A DNA stretch of 46,125 bases, from NCBI GenBank assembly GCA_008933835.1, contig WBUG01000021.1:1-46125 (forward strand), written 5' to 3'. The notes beneath the pieces are model-generated. The model was not told where the DNA came from and ran no database searches. It worked only from the letters and a program-made list of their open reading frames with translations. The position numbers and the translations under genes are program-made. Of this stretch, positions 14,657 to 24,992 are shown piece by piece. How positions within the stretch are numbered: position 1 is the first letter of the stretch; the number at the start of each line of letters is the position of its first letter. The stretch is from Bacteroidota bacterium (GTDB lineage: Bacteria > Bacteroidota > Ignavibacteria > UBA10030 > UBA8401).

Positions 14657-16044
14657 AGGAGACGCGTATCGCCGCGGCGTTCCGCCGGTTCGTCATCGCG
14701 CACGGACTGCTGAGCAACTTCCTCACCGCCGTCGAAGCCATCACGCGGAACAAGCTCCGCTCCACCCTCACCTCGCTGGGCATCGTCTTCGGCGTGGCCT
14801 CCGTCATCTCGATGCTCGCCATCGGCCGCGGCGCCCAGCAGGAGATCCTGGACCGGATGCGCCTGCTGGGGACCAACAACATCATCATCACCCCCATCGT
14901 GGAGCAGGAGGAGGGGAAGGCCGAAGGGAACGAATCGGAGAAGACGCGCGAGAAGAAGAAGTTCAGTCCGGGCCTCACCCTGGCCGATGCGCGGGGGATC
15001 GGGACGGTCATCCCCGCCGTGGAATCCGTCAGTCCCGAAGTGATCCTCGAGACGACCGCCATTCGGGAAGGGTTGAAACGGACGACGAAACTGGTGGGTG
15101 TGGACACGACCTTCTTCCGCCACACCGACTTCGAACTGGCCGCCGGATCGTTCTTCTCGCCGCAGCAGCACGAACGCTCCTTGCCGGTGGCGGTGATCGG
15201 GCACGCCATCAAGACGAAGTTCTTCACACGGGAGGACCCGATCGGCCGGCAGATCAAGTGCGGCAAGCTGTGGCTGACCGTGGTGGGGGTGCTCAAGGAA
15301 CGGAACATCTCCAAACAGAACATCCAGCACCTCGGTCTGCGAGACTACAACTACGATATCTACTCCCCCGTCAACACCGTCCTGCTGCGGTACAAGAACC
15401 GCTCCCTCGTCACGCGCCGCGACATCCAGAACGCCGCCCGTGAGGGGAACAACAACTCGTCCGACGAGGAGGAGACGAAAAAGGCGGTGAACTATCACCA
15501 GATCGACCGCCTGGTGGTGCGGGTGCAGAACTCGGCGCAGATCCGTCCGGTGGCCGACGTGGTGAGCCGCATGCTGCAGCGGCGCCATAACGGCGTGGTG
15601 GACTTCTCCGTGACCATTCCGGAGGAACTGCTGAAGCAGGAGCAGCGGACGAAGGAGATCTTCAACATCGTGCTCGGCGCCATCGCCTCCATCTCCCTCG
15701 TCGTGGGCGGCATCGGCATCATGAACATCATGCTCGCCTCGGTGCTCGAGCGGACGAAGGAAATCGGCATCCGCCGGTCGGTCGGCGCGACGCGGAAGGA
15801 CATCATTCTCCAGTTCCTCTCCGAAGCGACCACCATCAGCGTGAGCGGCGGCATCGTCGGTATCCTTCTGGGCCTGGGCATCAGTACGGTCATCGAACGG
15901 ACGGCCGGCATCCTCACGATCGTCTCCCTCTCGTCCGTGGTCATCTCGTTCGCCATCTCCATCTCCATCGGCATCGCCTTCGGATTCTTCCCCGCCCGCA
16001 CGGCGGCGTACCAGGACGTCATCCAGTCGCTCCGGTACGAATGA
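14653..16044 (+). CDS. MacB-like ABC transporter permease (no ATPase domain)
   Basis: 463 residues from a GTG overlapping the adaptor stop. It shows the MacB_PCD / FtsX architecture: first helix (LRSTLTSLGIVFGVASVISMLAIGRGAQ) after the EAITRNK amphipathic lead, a large periplasmic domain (about 70-330) with a charged Glu/Lys-rich insertion, and three helices at the C-terminus (LGAIASISLVVGGIGIMNIMLASVLERTKEIGIRRSVGATRKDI and two more). True MacB carries an N-terminal ATPase; here it is absent and no separate ATPase gene occurs in the operon, so one must be supplied from elsewhere. Confidence 0.9.
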   Translation: MKETRIAAAFRRFVIAHGLLSNFLTAVEAITRNKLRSTLTSLGIVFGVASVISMLAIGRGAQQEILDRMRLLGTNNIIITPIVEQEEGKAEGNESEKTREKKKFSPGLTLADARGIGTVIPAVESVSPEVILETTAIREGLKRTTKLVGVDTTFFRHTDFELAAGSFFSPQQHERSLPVAVIGHAIKTKFFTREDPIGRQIKCGKLWLTVVGVLKERNISKQNIQHLGLRDYNYDIYSPVNTVLLRYKNRSLVTRRDIQNAAREGNNNSSDEEETKKAVNYHQIDRLVVRVQNSAQIRPVADVVSRMLQRRHNGVVDFSVTIPEELLKQEQRTKEIFNIVLGAIASISLVVGGIGIMNIMLASVLERTKEIGIRRSVGATRKDIILQFLSEATTISVSGGIVGILLGLGISTVIERTAGILTIVSLSSVVISFAISISIGIAFGFFPARTAAYQDVIQSLRYE

Positions 16045-16060
16045 ACGCCCGGAACCCCCT

Positions 16061-17539
16061 ATGAAGCACCGACCAATCCTCTTCATGCTGACGCTCCTCC
16101 TTGCCGCCGCACCGGCGGCGAGACCGCAGACCGCCGGCTCCCCGGTCACGGTCACGCTCACGCTCGCCGAATGCATCCGGATGGGCCATCTGAGCGGACC
16201 GAACGCACGGATGGCCGCGGCGGCGTACGAGAGCCGGAAGCACCGCTACGAGGCCTACACCTCACGATTCCTCCCACAGCTTTCGGTCAGCGGGGATGCC
16301 CCGCAGTTCATTCGTTCCATCAACAGCATCACCCAGCCGGACGGCAGCAGTTCGTACCTCCTGCAGCGCCAGGCTCAGTCGTCCGTCTCGCTGGCGCTGG
16401 CGCAGGAACTGCCGTGGACCGGGACGCAGATCTGGGTCTCGTCCGCGCTGAACCGGCTGGACAATCTCGAAACACGCTCCTCCTTCTACCGTTCGACGCC
16501 GCTCTCGCTGTCGCTCCGCCAACCGCTCTTCAGCATCAACACGACCGCGTGGACGTACGAACAGGAGGAACTGACGTACCGTTCGTCGCACCGCGAGTTC
16601 GTCGAAGCGATGGAAGACGCCGCCATCGACGTCACCAACAAGTTCTTCGGGTTCTACCTGGCTTCCATGACCGTCGCCAACGCGCGATTGAACCTCTCCA
16701 TCAACGACACGCTCTATCAAGTGACCCAGGGACGGTTCAACGTGGGGAAGATCGCCGAGAACGACCTTCTCCAGAGCGAACTGGCCGTGCTGAACGCCCG
16801 GACCAACTATGAGAACGCGCTCATCGACCTCGAACGGGCGAAACGGAACCTCCTGCACGCCGTCGGTCTGCCGGAGGGAACGGAGCTCGCCGTCATTCCG
16901 GACGAATCGGTGCTCTCCGGTATAGTGGACCCGGCTGAAGCGCTGCGGTACGCCCGAGAGAACCGGAGCGACATGCTCTCGTTCGAACTGCAGAAGCTCT
17001 CCGCCGAACGGAGCATCCGTCAGGCCGAATCGTCCAACTCGCTCTCCATGACGGTGTCGGCGAACATCGGCCTGAACCAGAAAGCGAACGGACTGCAGGA
17101 CGCGTACGCGGGTCTCTTGGACCAGCAGCAGTTCTCCGTCCAGTTCCAACTGCCGCTCCTCTCCTGGGGCGCCGGCAGCCATGCAGTAGAGGCGGCACGG
17201 GCCGAAGCGTCCCGCGTCGACGCCTCCATCGCCACGCAGCGCTTCACGCTCGAGCAGGAGGTGTCGTACCAGGTGCGCCGGTTCACCCAGCTGCAGCGGC
17301 AGGTGATGCTCGCCGGGAAGGCGGACACCGTGGCGCAGCGGCGGTACGACGTGGCGCGCGAGCGCTTCGTCATCGGGAAGATCGACGTCACCAATCTCTT
17401 CCTGGCGCAGTCCGAGAAGGACAATGCGTACCGTTCTCGCATCCAGGCACTGTGGGATTACTGGACGACCTACTACCGGCTCCGCCGGCTCACGCTGTAC
17501 GATTTCGCCACACGGCAGCCGCTGGTCGCCTCCGAGTGA
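16061..17539 (+). CDS. TolC-family outer-membrane efflux protein
   Basis: 492 residues with a signal peptide (MLTLLLAAAPAARPQ). The two structural repeats of the OEP family are visible as long helical stretches: EAMEDAAIDVTNKFFGFYLASMTVANARLNL with QVTQGRFNVGKIAENDLLQSELAVL, and EQEVSYQVRRFTQLQRQVMLAG with RRYDVARERFVIGKIDVTNLFLAQ. The R-Y/F-xVGKIxxxxLLxxE signature occurs in both halves. It begins 16 bases after the permease and completes the tripartite exporter. Confidence 0.9.
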   Translation: MKHRPILFMLTLLLAAAPAARPQTAGSPVTVTLTLAECIRMGHLSGPNARMAAAAYESRKHRYEAYTSRFLPQLSVSGDAPQFIRSINSITQPDGSSSYLLQRQAQSSVSLALAQELPWTGTQIWVSSALNRLDNLETRSSFYRSTPLSLSLRQPLFSINTTAWTYEQEELTYRSSHREFVEAMEDAAIDVTNKFFGFYLASMTVANARLNLSINDTLYQVTQGRFNVGKIAENDLLQSELAVLNARTNYENALIDLERAKRNLLHAVGLPEGTELAVIPDESVLSGIVDPAEALRYARENRSDMLSFELQKLSAERSIRQAESSNSLSMTVSANIGLNQKANGLQDAYAGLLDQQQFSVQFQLPLLSWGAGSHAVEAARAEASRVDASIATQRFTLEQEVSYQVRRFTQLQRQVMLAGKADTVAQRRYDVARERFVIGKIDVTNLFLAQSEKDNAYRSRIQALWDYWTTYYRLRRLTLYDFATRQPLVASE

Positions 17540-17577
17540 CGATGCACCCGACCGTTCCTCACGAACCGAGAACCATC

Positions 17578-18063
17578 ATGCAACGCACCGCACGCATCCT
17601 GATCGTCCTGACGCTCCTCACCGGAGCGTCGACTGCACAGTCCGACACGATGGCACCCGCTCCGGTGTTCGGCCGGTACCGTCCCGCGGCGGACCCGCAC
17701 CGGCAGTTGAAGGAAGCGGTCGCCGAAGCGGCCGGAAGCCGCCGGATCCTTCTGGAGGTCGGTGGTGAATGGTGCATCTGGTGCCACCGTCTCGACACGC
17801 TCTTCCTCCGGAACCCCGACCTGACGGGGTACCTGAAGCGGCATTTCGTGCTCGTCAAGATCAACGTCAGTCCGGAGAACGAGAACAAGGAATTCCTGAA
17901 GGCGTATCCGAAAGTGCCGGGATACCCTCACCTCTTCGTGCTGGAGAACGACGGCAGATTCCTGCATTCGCAGGATACGGGCGAACTGGAGAAAGGAAAA
18001 GGGCACGACCGCGAGAAGGTGATGGAGTTCCTCCGGCGTTGGACCCTGCCGAGAAAGGAATGA
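17578..18063 (+). CDS. Exported thioredoxin-like protein with WCxWCH motif
   Basis: 161 residues from the ATG at 17578, giving a signal peptide (MQRTARILIVLTLLTGASTA); an ATG at 17542 is an alternative without it at the N-terminus. The active-site motif GGEWCIWCHRLD (residues 63-73) and the following FLRNPDLTGYLKRHFVLVKINV, cis-Pro segment VPGYPHLFVLENDG (typical 'xYPT/Hxxxx') identify a thioredoxin_7/DUF255-like fold. It may act as a disulfide reductase or copper-binding redox protein in the periplasm. Four bases separate it from the next lipoprotein gene, which has several cysteines and could be a partner. Confidence 0.8.
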   Translation: MQRTARILIVLTLLTGASTAQSDTMAPAPVFGRYRPAADPHRQLKEAVAEAAGSRRILLEVGGEWCIWCHRLDTLFLRNPDLTGYLKRHFVLVKINVSPENENKEFLKAYPKVPGYPHLFVLENDGRFLHSQDTGELEKGKGHDREKVMEFLRRWTLPRKE

Positions 18064-18067
18064 CCTC

Positions 18068-18466
18068 ATGAGACCGACGTTCGCATTACTCGTTTTGCTG
18101 ACCGCCGCGACCGTCACCGGCTGTGAGACGCTCGGCTCCGGCAGCAGGGAATCCGACGAGCAGGACCTTCGTCAGCGCCGGGAACAGATACAACTCCTCC
18201 TCTCCTCCGCGGCCTGCTCCGGAAGCGCCGAATGCCGGTACACGGCGTTCGGTTCGAAGCCGTGCGGAGGTCCGTGGGAGTATCTCGTGTACCCCGCAAC
18301 GATGGACACCGTCCGGTTCCTGGCGATGGTGAAGGCGTACAACGAGCGTGAGGATGCCTATAACAGGACCTGGGGGATGATGTCCGACTGCATGGCCGTC
18401 GGACCTCCGGACAGCGTCGCCTGCATCGACGGGCGATGCCGGGCGGTCGCAAAACCGCTCCCCTGA
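18068..18466 (+). CDS. Conserved Cys-containing lipoprotein of unknown function
   Basis: 132 residues with a signal peptide and lipobox (TVTGC, Cys about 19). The mature part has paired cysteines (SSAACSGSAECRYTAFGSKPCGGPWEYLVY, then SDCMAV and ACIDGRC), consistent with disulfides. The 'CxYTAFGSKPCGGPWEYLVYP' pattern recurs in hypothetical lipoproteins of Bacteroidota as I recall them, with no function I can name. It is the last gene of the efflux operon; its disulfides may be substrates of the thioredoxin-like neighbour. Confidence 0.7.
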   Translation: MRPTFALLVLLTAATVTGCETLGSGSRESDEQDLRQRREQIQLLLSSAACSGSAECRYTAFGSKPCGGPWEYLVYPATMDTVRFLAMVKAYNEREDAYNRTWGMMSDCMAVGPPDSVACIDGRCRAVAKPLP

Positions 18467-18470
18467 CCGC

Positions 18471-18499
18471 TTGACTTCCGGCCCCGCCTTTTCTACATT
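18471..18499 (+). promoter_or_regulatory. Sigma-70-like promoter of the CBS-domain gene
   Basis: TTGACT (18471-18476) and TACATT (18494-18499) are separated by exactly 17 bases. A strong GGAGGAGG ribosome-binding site sits between the inferred start site and the ATG at 18535. Confidence 0.65.
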
Positions 18500-18534
18500 G
18501 GCGGAACACCCACCATTCCGGAGGAGGCGTACCG

Positions 18535-18981
18535 ATGAAAGCGAAGGACATCCTGGCCACGAAGGGGACCTCGGTCATCACCATCCCCGAAGAGAGCGAC
18601 GTTCAGCAGGCGGTCGAGGAGCTCACCAGCCGGAAGATCGGCTTCCTCATCGTGATGAACGCGGGGGGCGACGTGACGGGGGTGCTCTCGGAACGGGACG
18701 TCATCAACAAGTGCGTGAGCGCAAGGAAGGACCCGGCGGCGTGCCGGGTGAAGGAGATCATGACGCCGCGGGAGCGGATCGTACTCGGGTTCGAGGAGGA
18801 CGACATCCAGAGCATCATGAACACGATGACGGAGCGGAAGATCCGGCACCTTCCCATCTTCCGGGAGAACGCGCTGACCGGTATCATCTCCATCGGGGAC
18901 GTGGTGAAAGTGCTGCTGGAATCGAAGGACAAGGAGATCCAGGCGTTGTCCGCCTATGTGCAGGGGAACTATCCGGGGTGA
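18535..18981 (+). CDS. CBS-pair domain protein
   Basis: 148 residues made of two CBS motifs: MKAKDILATKGTSVITIPEESDVQQAVEELTSRKIGFLIVMNAGGDVTGVLSERDVI (about 1-62) and VKEIMTPRERIVLGFEEDDIQSIMNTMTERKIRHLPIFRENALTGIISIGDVVKVLL (about 73-129), plus a short C-terminal helix. Stand-alone CBS pairs bind adenosine nucleotides and usually sense energy state; the target is unknown. Monocistronic, with its own promoter and terminator. Confidence 0.9.
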   Translation: MKAKDILATKGTSVITIPEESDVQQAVEELTSRKIGFLIVMNAGGDVTGVLSERDVINKCVSARKDPAACRVKEIMTPRERIVLGFEEDDIQSIMNTMTERKIRHLPIFRENALTGIISIGDVVKVLLESKDKEIQALSAYVQGNYPG

Positions 18982-19003
18982 CGGGAACGGGTGACGTGAA
19001 CAC

Positions 19004-19034
19004 AAAAAGGCCGCTGCGGTGCAGCGGCCTTTTT
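19004..19034. terminator. Bidirectional terminator between convergent genes
   Basis: A5, a perfect 9-bp stem GGCCGCTGC / GCAGCGGCC with a GGT loop, then T5. It serves both the CBS-domain gene (plus) and the cbb3 locus (minus), whose last gene ends at 19034. Confidence 0.95.
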
Positions 19035-19783
19035 CATTCACAGCAGTCCACTTCGGTCTTCGGTTCTGCGGAGGGGGCGCCGTCGTGTGCCGCCGGGGCG
19101 GCGACCTGCGTGACCTTGGGGCTGACCATCGGAATGCCGAGGTTCATCCCCCGCAGGATGAGGATGGCGGCGAGGACGACGGTCAGCACCGGTACGGCGC
19201 GCGTCAGCAGGGTCCGGTACTTCACCGCCAGCACCCGTCCGGTGAACGCGACGATGATGAGGGCCGGAGCGGTGGCCGCTCCGAACACCATCATGAACAG
19301 GGCGCTCTGCACCGGGTCCGCCACCGCCGTGGCGCCGACGAGCGCGGTGTAGACGAGACCGCACGGGAGCAGACCGTTCAGCAGGCCGAGCGTGAAGAGC
19401 GCCGTCCATCCCTTCTTCGCCAGAAACGAGGCGAAGTGCCGCTGCGTGAACGCATAGACGCGGGAGAGCGGTGACCAGCGTCCGAGACGGGAACGGAATC
19501 CGAACGGCACGAGCACCGTCAGCAGCACCGCGACGCCGAGCACGATGGAAAGCTCCTGCTGCACGCCGATGAGCAGCGACGTACCGACGAGACCGAGCAC
19601 CGTTCCCATCACGCCGTACGTGATGATCCTGCCGAGATTGAAGATGACGCGCTCTCCGAGAAAGGTCCACCTCGAGCGGTCCGATCCCGGCACCGCCAGC
19701 GCGAGCGGCCCGCACATACCGATGCAGTGGAGGCTTCCCACCGCACCGAGCATGAAGGCCGCGACAAGGTCCACAGAGTTCAT
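19034..19783 (-). CDS. SafE/TauE (UreH-like) family membrane protein of the cbb3 locus
   Basis: 249 residues with about six membrane helices. The motif GSLHCIGMCGPLALAV in the first helix is diagnostic of the UreH/SafE-like branch found beside ccoGH. A paired helix motif GLLNGLLPCGLVYTALVGA follows. The C-terminal tail ends in VDCCE, a possible Cu-binding pair. Proteins of this type are linked to cbb3 copper supply or cytochrome maturation rather than sulfite export; that is inferred from context. The start at 19783 overlaps the ccoH stop (ATGA); a start at 19852 would lie inside ccoH. Confidence 0.8.
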   Translation of the reverse strand: MNSVDLVAAFMLGAVGSLHCIGMCGPLALAVPGSDRSRWTFLGERVIFNLGRIITYGVMGTVLGLVGTSLLIGVQQELSIVLGVAVLLTVLVPFGFRSRLGRWSPLSRVYAFTQRHFASFLAKKGWTALFTLGLLNGLLPCGLVYTALVGATAVADPVQSALFMMVFGAATAPALIIVAFTGRVLAVKYRTLLTRAVPVLTVVLAAILILRGMNLGIPMVSPKVTQVAAPAAHDGAPSAEPKTEVDCCE

Positions 19784-20226
19784 GGGAACACCACCGGCTG
19801 TTCGTGATAGAACGATCTCCCCCCCTCCGTCCAGTCCACCTGCAGTCTCCACAGTCCTTTCTCCAGCACCGTCACCGGTATCCGCTGGCGTCCCGTTCCG
19901 TCCAGCGCGATGGGAACGGCGATGTCGCGCCGGCCGTCCGAAGGACGGAAGAGCCGGAGCATTCCCGTAACGGCGGCGGCGGTGTCGGACCGCGGTACGG
20001 TGACGATGAGCATTCCGTCGCTCAGGATCGCCGAGACCGCACTGTCCAGTGCCGCCGCATCGGCCATCCGTTGCATCTGGCGCTGGTGCGACAATCCGCG
20101 TTCATAGTAATCGTCGGAGACCAGTTCGATGCGGTTGCTGAAGGCGATGTACAGCGATACCGCCAGGCCCGCTCCGAAGATGATGAAACTGAGCACGATG
20201 CCGTGCCCCCAATGGAACTTCTTCAT
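19780..20226 (-). CDS. ccoH: CcoH/FixH-like protein
   Basis: 148 residues: MKKFHWGHGIVLSFIIFGAGLAVSLYIAFSN gives one N-terminal membrane helix, followed by LVSDDYYERGLSHQRQMQRM, the DYYExxLxYQxxxDR-like motif of FixH, then a beta-rich periplasmic domain with GLWRLQVDWTEGGRSFYHEQ near the end. It is needed for cbb3 assembly in other bacteria. It overlaps ccoG by ATGA and the SafE-like gene by ATGA. Confidence 0.88.
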   Translation of the reverse strand: MKKFHWGHGIVLSFIIFGAGLAVSLYIAFSNRIELVSDDYYERGLSHQRQMQRMADAAALDSAVSAILSDGMLIVTVPRSDTAAAVTGMLRLFRPSDGRRDIAVPIALDGTGRQRIPVTVLEKGLWRLQVDWTEGGRSFYHEQPVVFP

Positions 20227-21641
20227 GGCTTCTTCTCCACCGGTCCGAGGAACGACGTCGTGATGCGGTGCACTTCGTTCCCGCCGGACTTCACGACGAT
20301 CTGCAGCGGCGTGTTCATCTTCGTGACGGCCGATTTGTCCAGCAGCACGAAGAACTTCGCCAGGGTCGGTTCCTGCGGCGGGACCGAGACCGGGTCGCCG
20401 AGGATACGGATCTCGCCCGGTACGCCGGCCAGTTCCAGCGTGATGTCGCGCCGGTCGAACGTCTTGTTCAGGACCTTCATGTCGTACAGGTTCGACACTC
20501 GTCCGTCCGGCTGGTCCTGGTAGAACATTCCCGGTGTGCGGAGGATGGTGATGTCGATCTCGGAGCGGGTGGTGAGGAAGTACGCGAGCACGACGAGCAG
20601 GAGGGTCTGCACGATGCTGTACCCGATGACCCGCGGCGTGAAGATGCGGCGCACCTTGTCCCGGATCCCGACCATCGAATCGTACCGGATGAGCCCGCGC
20701 GGCTTCCCGATCTTGTCCATCACCGTGTCGCAGGCGTCGATGCAGGCGGTGCAGTTGACGCATTCCAGCTGCGTGCCGTTGCGGATGTCGATGCCGGTCG
20801 GGCAGACGACGACGCATTCCTTGCAGTCGATGCAGTCCCCTTTCGTCCGTTGCTCGCCGCGCGTGAGACGCCCGCGGGGCTCTCCGCGCACGTCGTCATA
20901 CGCAATGACGATGGAGTTCGGGTCCAGCAGCACCCCCTGCAGGCGGCCGTACGGACAGACGAGGATGCAGGCCTGTTCGCGGAACCAGATGAAGATGAAA
21001 TAGAAGAGTCCGGTGAAGAGCATCATCGCCGTGAATCCGGCGAGGTGCTGCTCCACGGGGTCCGTGACGATGCGGCCGAGCTCCTCCACCCCGATGACCC
21101 ACGCCAGGAGCATGTTCGAGACGAGGAAGGAGATGGCGAAGTAGACGGCGTATTTCACCCCTTTGCGGACAACCTTCGTACCGTTCCAGGGCGATTCGTT
21201 GAGCCGCTGCTGCGCCCGGTGGTCCCCTTCGATCCAGTAGTCGATCTTCCGGAAGACCATCTCCATGAAGACCGTCTGCGGGCAGACCCATCCGCAGAAG
21301 AGCCTGCCGAAGACCGCCGTGAAGAGGAAGATGAAGACGACGGTGGTGATGATGGTGAGACCGAGCAGGTAGAAGTCGTGCGGTCCGAACGGCACACCGA
21401 AGAGGATGAACTTGCGCGTGACGATGTTGAAGAGCATCAGCGGATGGCCGTCCACCGAAACGAACGGCACGCCGAAGAGGACGGCGAGCAGCATGGCGGA
21501 GAAGAGCACACGGAGCCGGTGGAACCGCCCCTGCGGCTTCTTCGGGTAGAGCCATTTACGCTTTCCGCTCTTCTCGACGATGCCGAGAGAGTCGCGGAAC
21601 GATTCATCGGCCGGTGGGCCGGCCGGAACGGGTTCGTTCAT
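20223..21641 (-). CDS. ccoG: CcoG/FixG/RdxA cbb3 oxidase accessory protein
   Basis: 472 residues. Helices around FHRLRVLFSAMLLAVLFGVPF, a GRLFCGWVCPQTVFMEMVFRKIDYWIEG motif, further helices with REQACILVCPYGRLQG, and two ferredoxin-type 4Fe-4S sites CIDCKECVVVCP and CVNCTACIDAC. A C-terminal helix and an Ig-like periplasmic domain (about 360-472) follow. CcoG reduces Cu for cbb3 assembly in studied bacteria. It lies 21 bases after ccoP and overlaps ccoH. Confidence 0.95.
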   Translation of the reverse strand: MNEPVPAGPPADESFRDSLGIVEKSGKRKWLYPKKPQGRFHRLRVLFSAMLLAVLFGVPFVSVDGHPLMLFNIVTRKFILFGVPFGPHDFYLLGLTIITTVVFIFLFTAVFGRLFCGWVCPQTVFMEMVFRKIDYWIEGDHRAQQRLNESPWNGTKVVRKGVKYAVYFAISFLVSNMLLAWVIGVEELGRIVTDPVEQHLAGFTAMMLFTGLFYFIFIWFREQACILVCPYGRLQGVLLDPNSIVIAYDDVRGEPRGRLTRGEQRTKGDCIDCKECVVVCPTGIDIRNGTQLECVNCTACIDACDTVMDKIGKPRGLIRYDSMVGIRDKVRRIFTPRVIGYSIVQTLLLVVLAYFLTTRSEIDITILRTPGMFYQDQPDGRVSNLYDMKVLNKTFDRRDITLELAGVPGEIRILGDPVSVPPQEPTLAKFFVLLDKSAVTKMNTPLQIVVKSGGNEVHRITTSFLGPVEKKP

Positions 21642-21662
21642 CGTGGGTACGACGGTCCTTCC

Positions 21663-22490
21663 TTACTGGTTCTTCGCCGCCGCGGTGTCCTTCGCCGCAG
21701 CGACCGGCTGCACGTACAGGTTCCCTTCGGGACCCTTGCCGCCCGGCGGATTCGTCCCCTGCAGCGAGAGCACAAAACTGGCGAGCTGCTGCATCTGTTT
21801 CTGGGAGAAGACGAGCTGCCAGGAGATCATTCCCTTGGCGGGAACGCCCATCTTGATGGTGCTGTAGACGTCCTTGACAGTGCCGCCGTGGATCCAGTAC
21901 TGGTCCGTCAGGTTGGGACCGACCAGGCCGCCCGCCTGCGCGCCGTGACACGACACGCAGTACTTCTGGAAGTTCTCCGCGCCGAGCTTCAGCGAGGGTT
22001 CGTCACGGAGGACGGCCAGGGCGTTCTCGTCGATCTCGCCGTCCGCCGCCATCGAGATGCGTTTGAGGATCTCGGCGTTCTGCACTTCGGCGGTGTACTC
22101 CGCACCGGAGAGGGGCGAGATGCCGAAGACGTGGTAGTCCAGCAGGTACACGAACGCGAAGATGACGGTGCCGAGGAACAGGTAGTTGAACCAGGGCGGG
22201 ATGCGGTTGTCGAGCTCGCGGATGCCGTCGAAATCATGGCCGAGGTCCTCGGCCACTTCCGTTTCGGGGGGATGGACGTAGTTCTTGATCTTCGCGTACA
22301 GGTCCGCGATGGGGTCCACATCCCCGCCCATGATGACGAGGATGAACATCAGCGTGGCGACCACGAAGACGAGGAACGACACCGTCGTGATCATGCCGAG
22401 CTGCGTTCCGGGGTCGGTGGTCTGCGCCGCCGCCGGGAGGGCGATGAACAGCGTCAGGAGGAGGAGCGTGAGCGATCTGGTGATGGTCAT
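21663..22490 (-). CDS. ccoP: cbb3 oxidase subunit CcoP with a single haem c site
   Basis: 275 residues. A signal-like N-terminal helix (SLTLLLLTLFIALPAAA) and a second helix (MITTVSFLVFVVATLMFILVIMGG) lead into the CcoP_N-type segment EVAEDLGHDFDGIRELDNRIPPWFNYLFLGTVIFAFVYLLDYH. One cytochrome c domain follows with CVSCH near residue 178, Met ligand candidates in GVPAKGMISW, and a low-complexity tail. Classical CcoP has two CxxCH sites; only one is present, as in other Bacteroidota-type cbb3 oxidases. Start at 22490 overlaps ccoQ by ATGA. Confidence 0.92.
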   Translation of the reverse strand: MTITRSLTLLLLTLFIALPAAAQTTDPGTQLGMITTVSFLVFVVATLMFILVIMGGDVDPIADLYAKIKNYVHPPETEVAEDLGHDFDGIRELDNRIPPWFNYLFLGTVIFAFVYLLDYHVFGISPLSGAEYTAEVQNAEILKRISMAADGEIDENALAVLRDEPSLKLGAENFQKYCVSCHGAQAGGLVGPNLTDQYWIHGGTVKDVYSTIKMGVPAKGMISWQLVFSQKQMQQLASFVLSLQGTNPPGGKGPEGNLYVQPVAAAKDTAAAKNQ

Positions 22491-22681
22491 GGTGTGGTCT
22501 CCGTGTCTTGCGGTGCCGCGCCGGACTCCTCCAGCGGCAGCCGGCTCATGTGATGGATGTACCCCCTGTCCAGCCTGACGATCCAGACGGCGACCGCCAG
22601 GAAGAACGGTACGAAGATGAGCAGCGAGATGACGGGGTATTGCGCGACCCCGTCGATGGAACTCAGAACGTTCGAGAGCAT
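22487..22681 (-). CDS. ccoQ: cbb3 oxidase small subunit CcoQ
   Basis: 64 residues: a single membrane helix (YPVISLLIFVPFFLAVAVWIV) followed by RLDRGYIHHMSRLPLEE, resembling the 'DxxYxxxMSxLPL' tail of CcoQ-type proteins. It is placed between ccoNO and ccoP and overlaps ccoP by ATGA. Confidence 0.85.
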   Translation of the reverse strand: MLSNVLSSIDGVAQYPVISLLIFVPFFLAVAVWIVRLDRGYIHHMSRLPLEESGAAPQDTETTP

Positions 22682-22690
22682 GGCGGTCTC

Positions 22691-24805
<2,115 letters not shown>

Positions 24806-24815
24806 TGATCCCTCG

Positions 24816-24992
24816 TCAGTTAGATGATTGGTGAGATGGTCCGTTGTTCGTGGGGGCGTCGTCCAGCAGGATGCGGACGGACGGCGTATACTTGTCCTCG
24901 TATTGGCCCGAACGCACGGACCAGAGGAACGCCGCGAGGAAACCCGCCGCGACGATGAAACTTCCGACGATCATGATGAGGATGACCGACAT
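24816..24992 (-). CDS. ccoS: cbb3 oxidase maturation protein CcoS
   Basis: A 58-residue protein found by direct translation between ccoI and ccoNO. One membrane helix (MIVGSFIVAAGFLAAFLW) is followed at once by SVRSGQYEDKYTPSVRILLDD, matching the CcoS hallmark FLWAxKSGQFDDxxxPaxRIL. The ATG overlaps the ccoI stop (ATGA at 24994-24990) and its stop lies 10 bases before ccoNO. CcoS is required to insert redox cofactors into the oxidase in other bacteria. Confidence 0.92.
   Translation of the reverse strand: MSVILIMIVGSFIVAAGFLAAFLWSVRSGQYEDKYTPSVRILLDDAPTNNGPSHQSSN

Noticed and set aside
20268-22553. Very long plus-strand open frame (over 700 codons) opposite the cco genes
   Set aside because: Antisense to ccoG, ccoP and ccoQ, all clearly recognised; the translation is His/Asp/Arg-rich low complexity caused by high GC at third positions.
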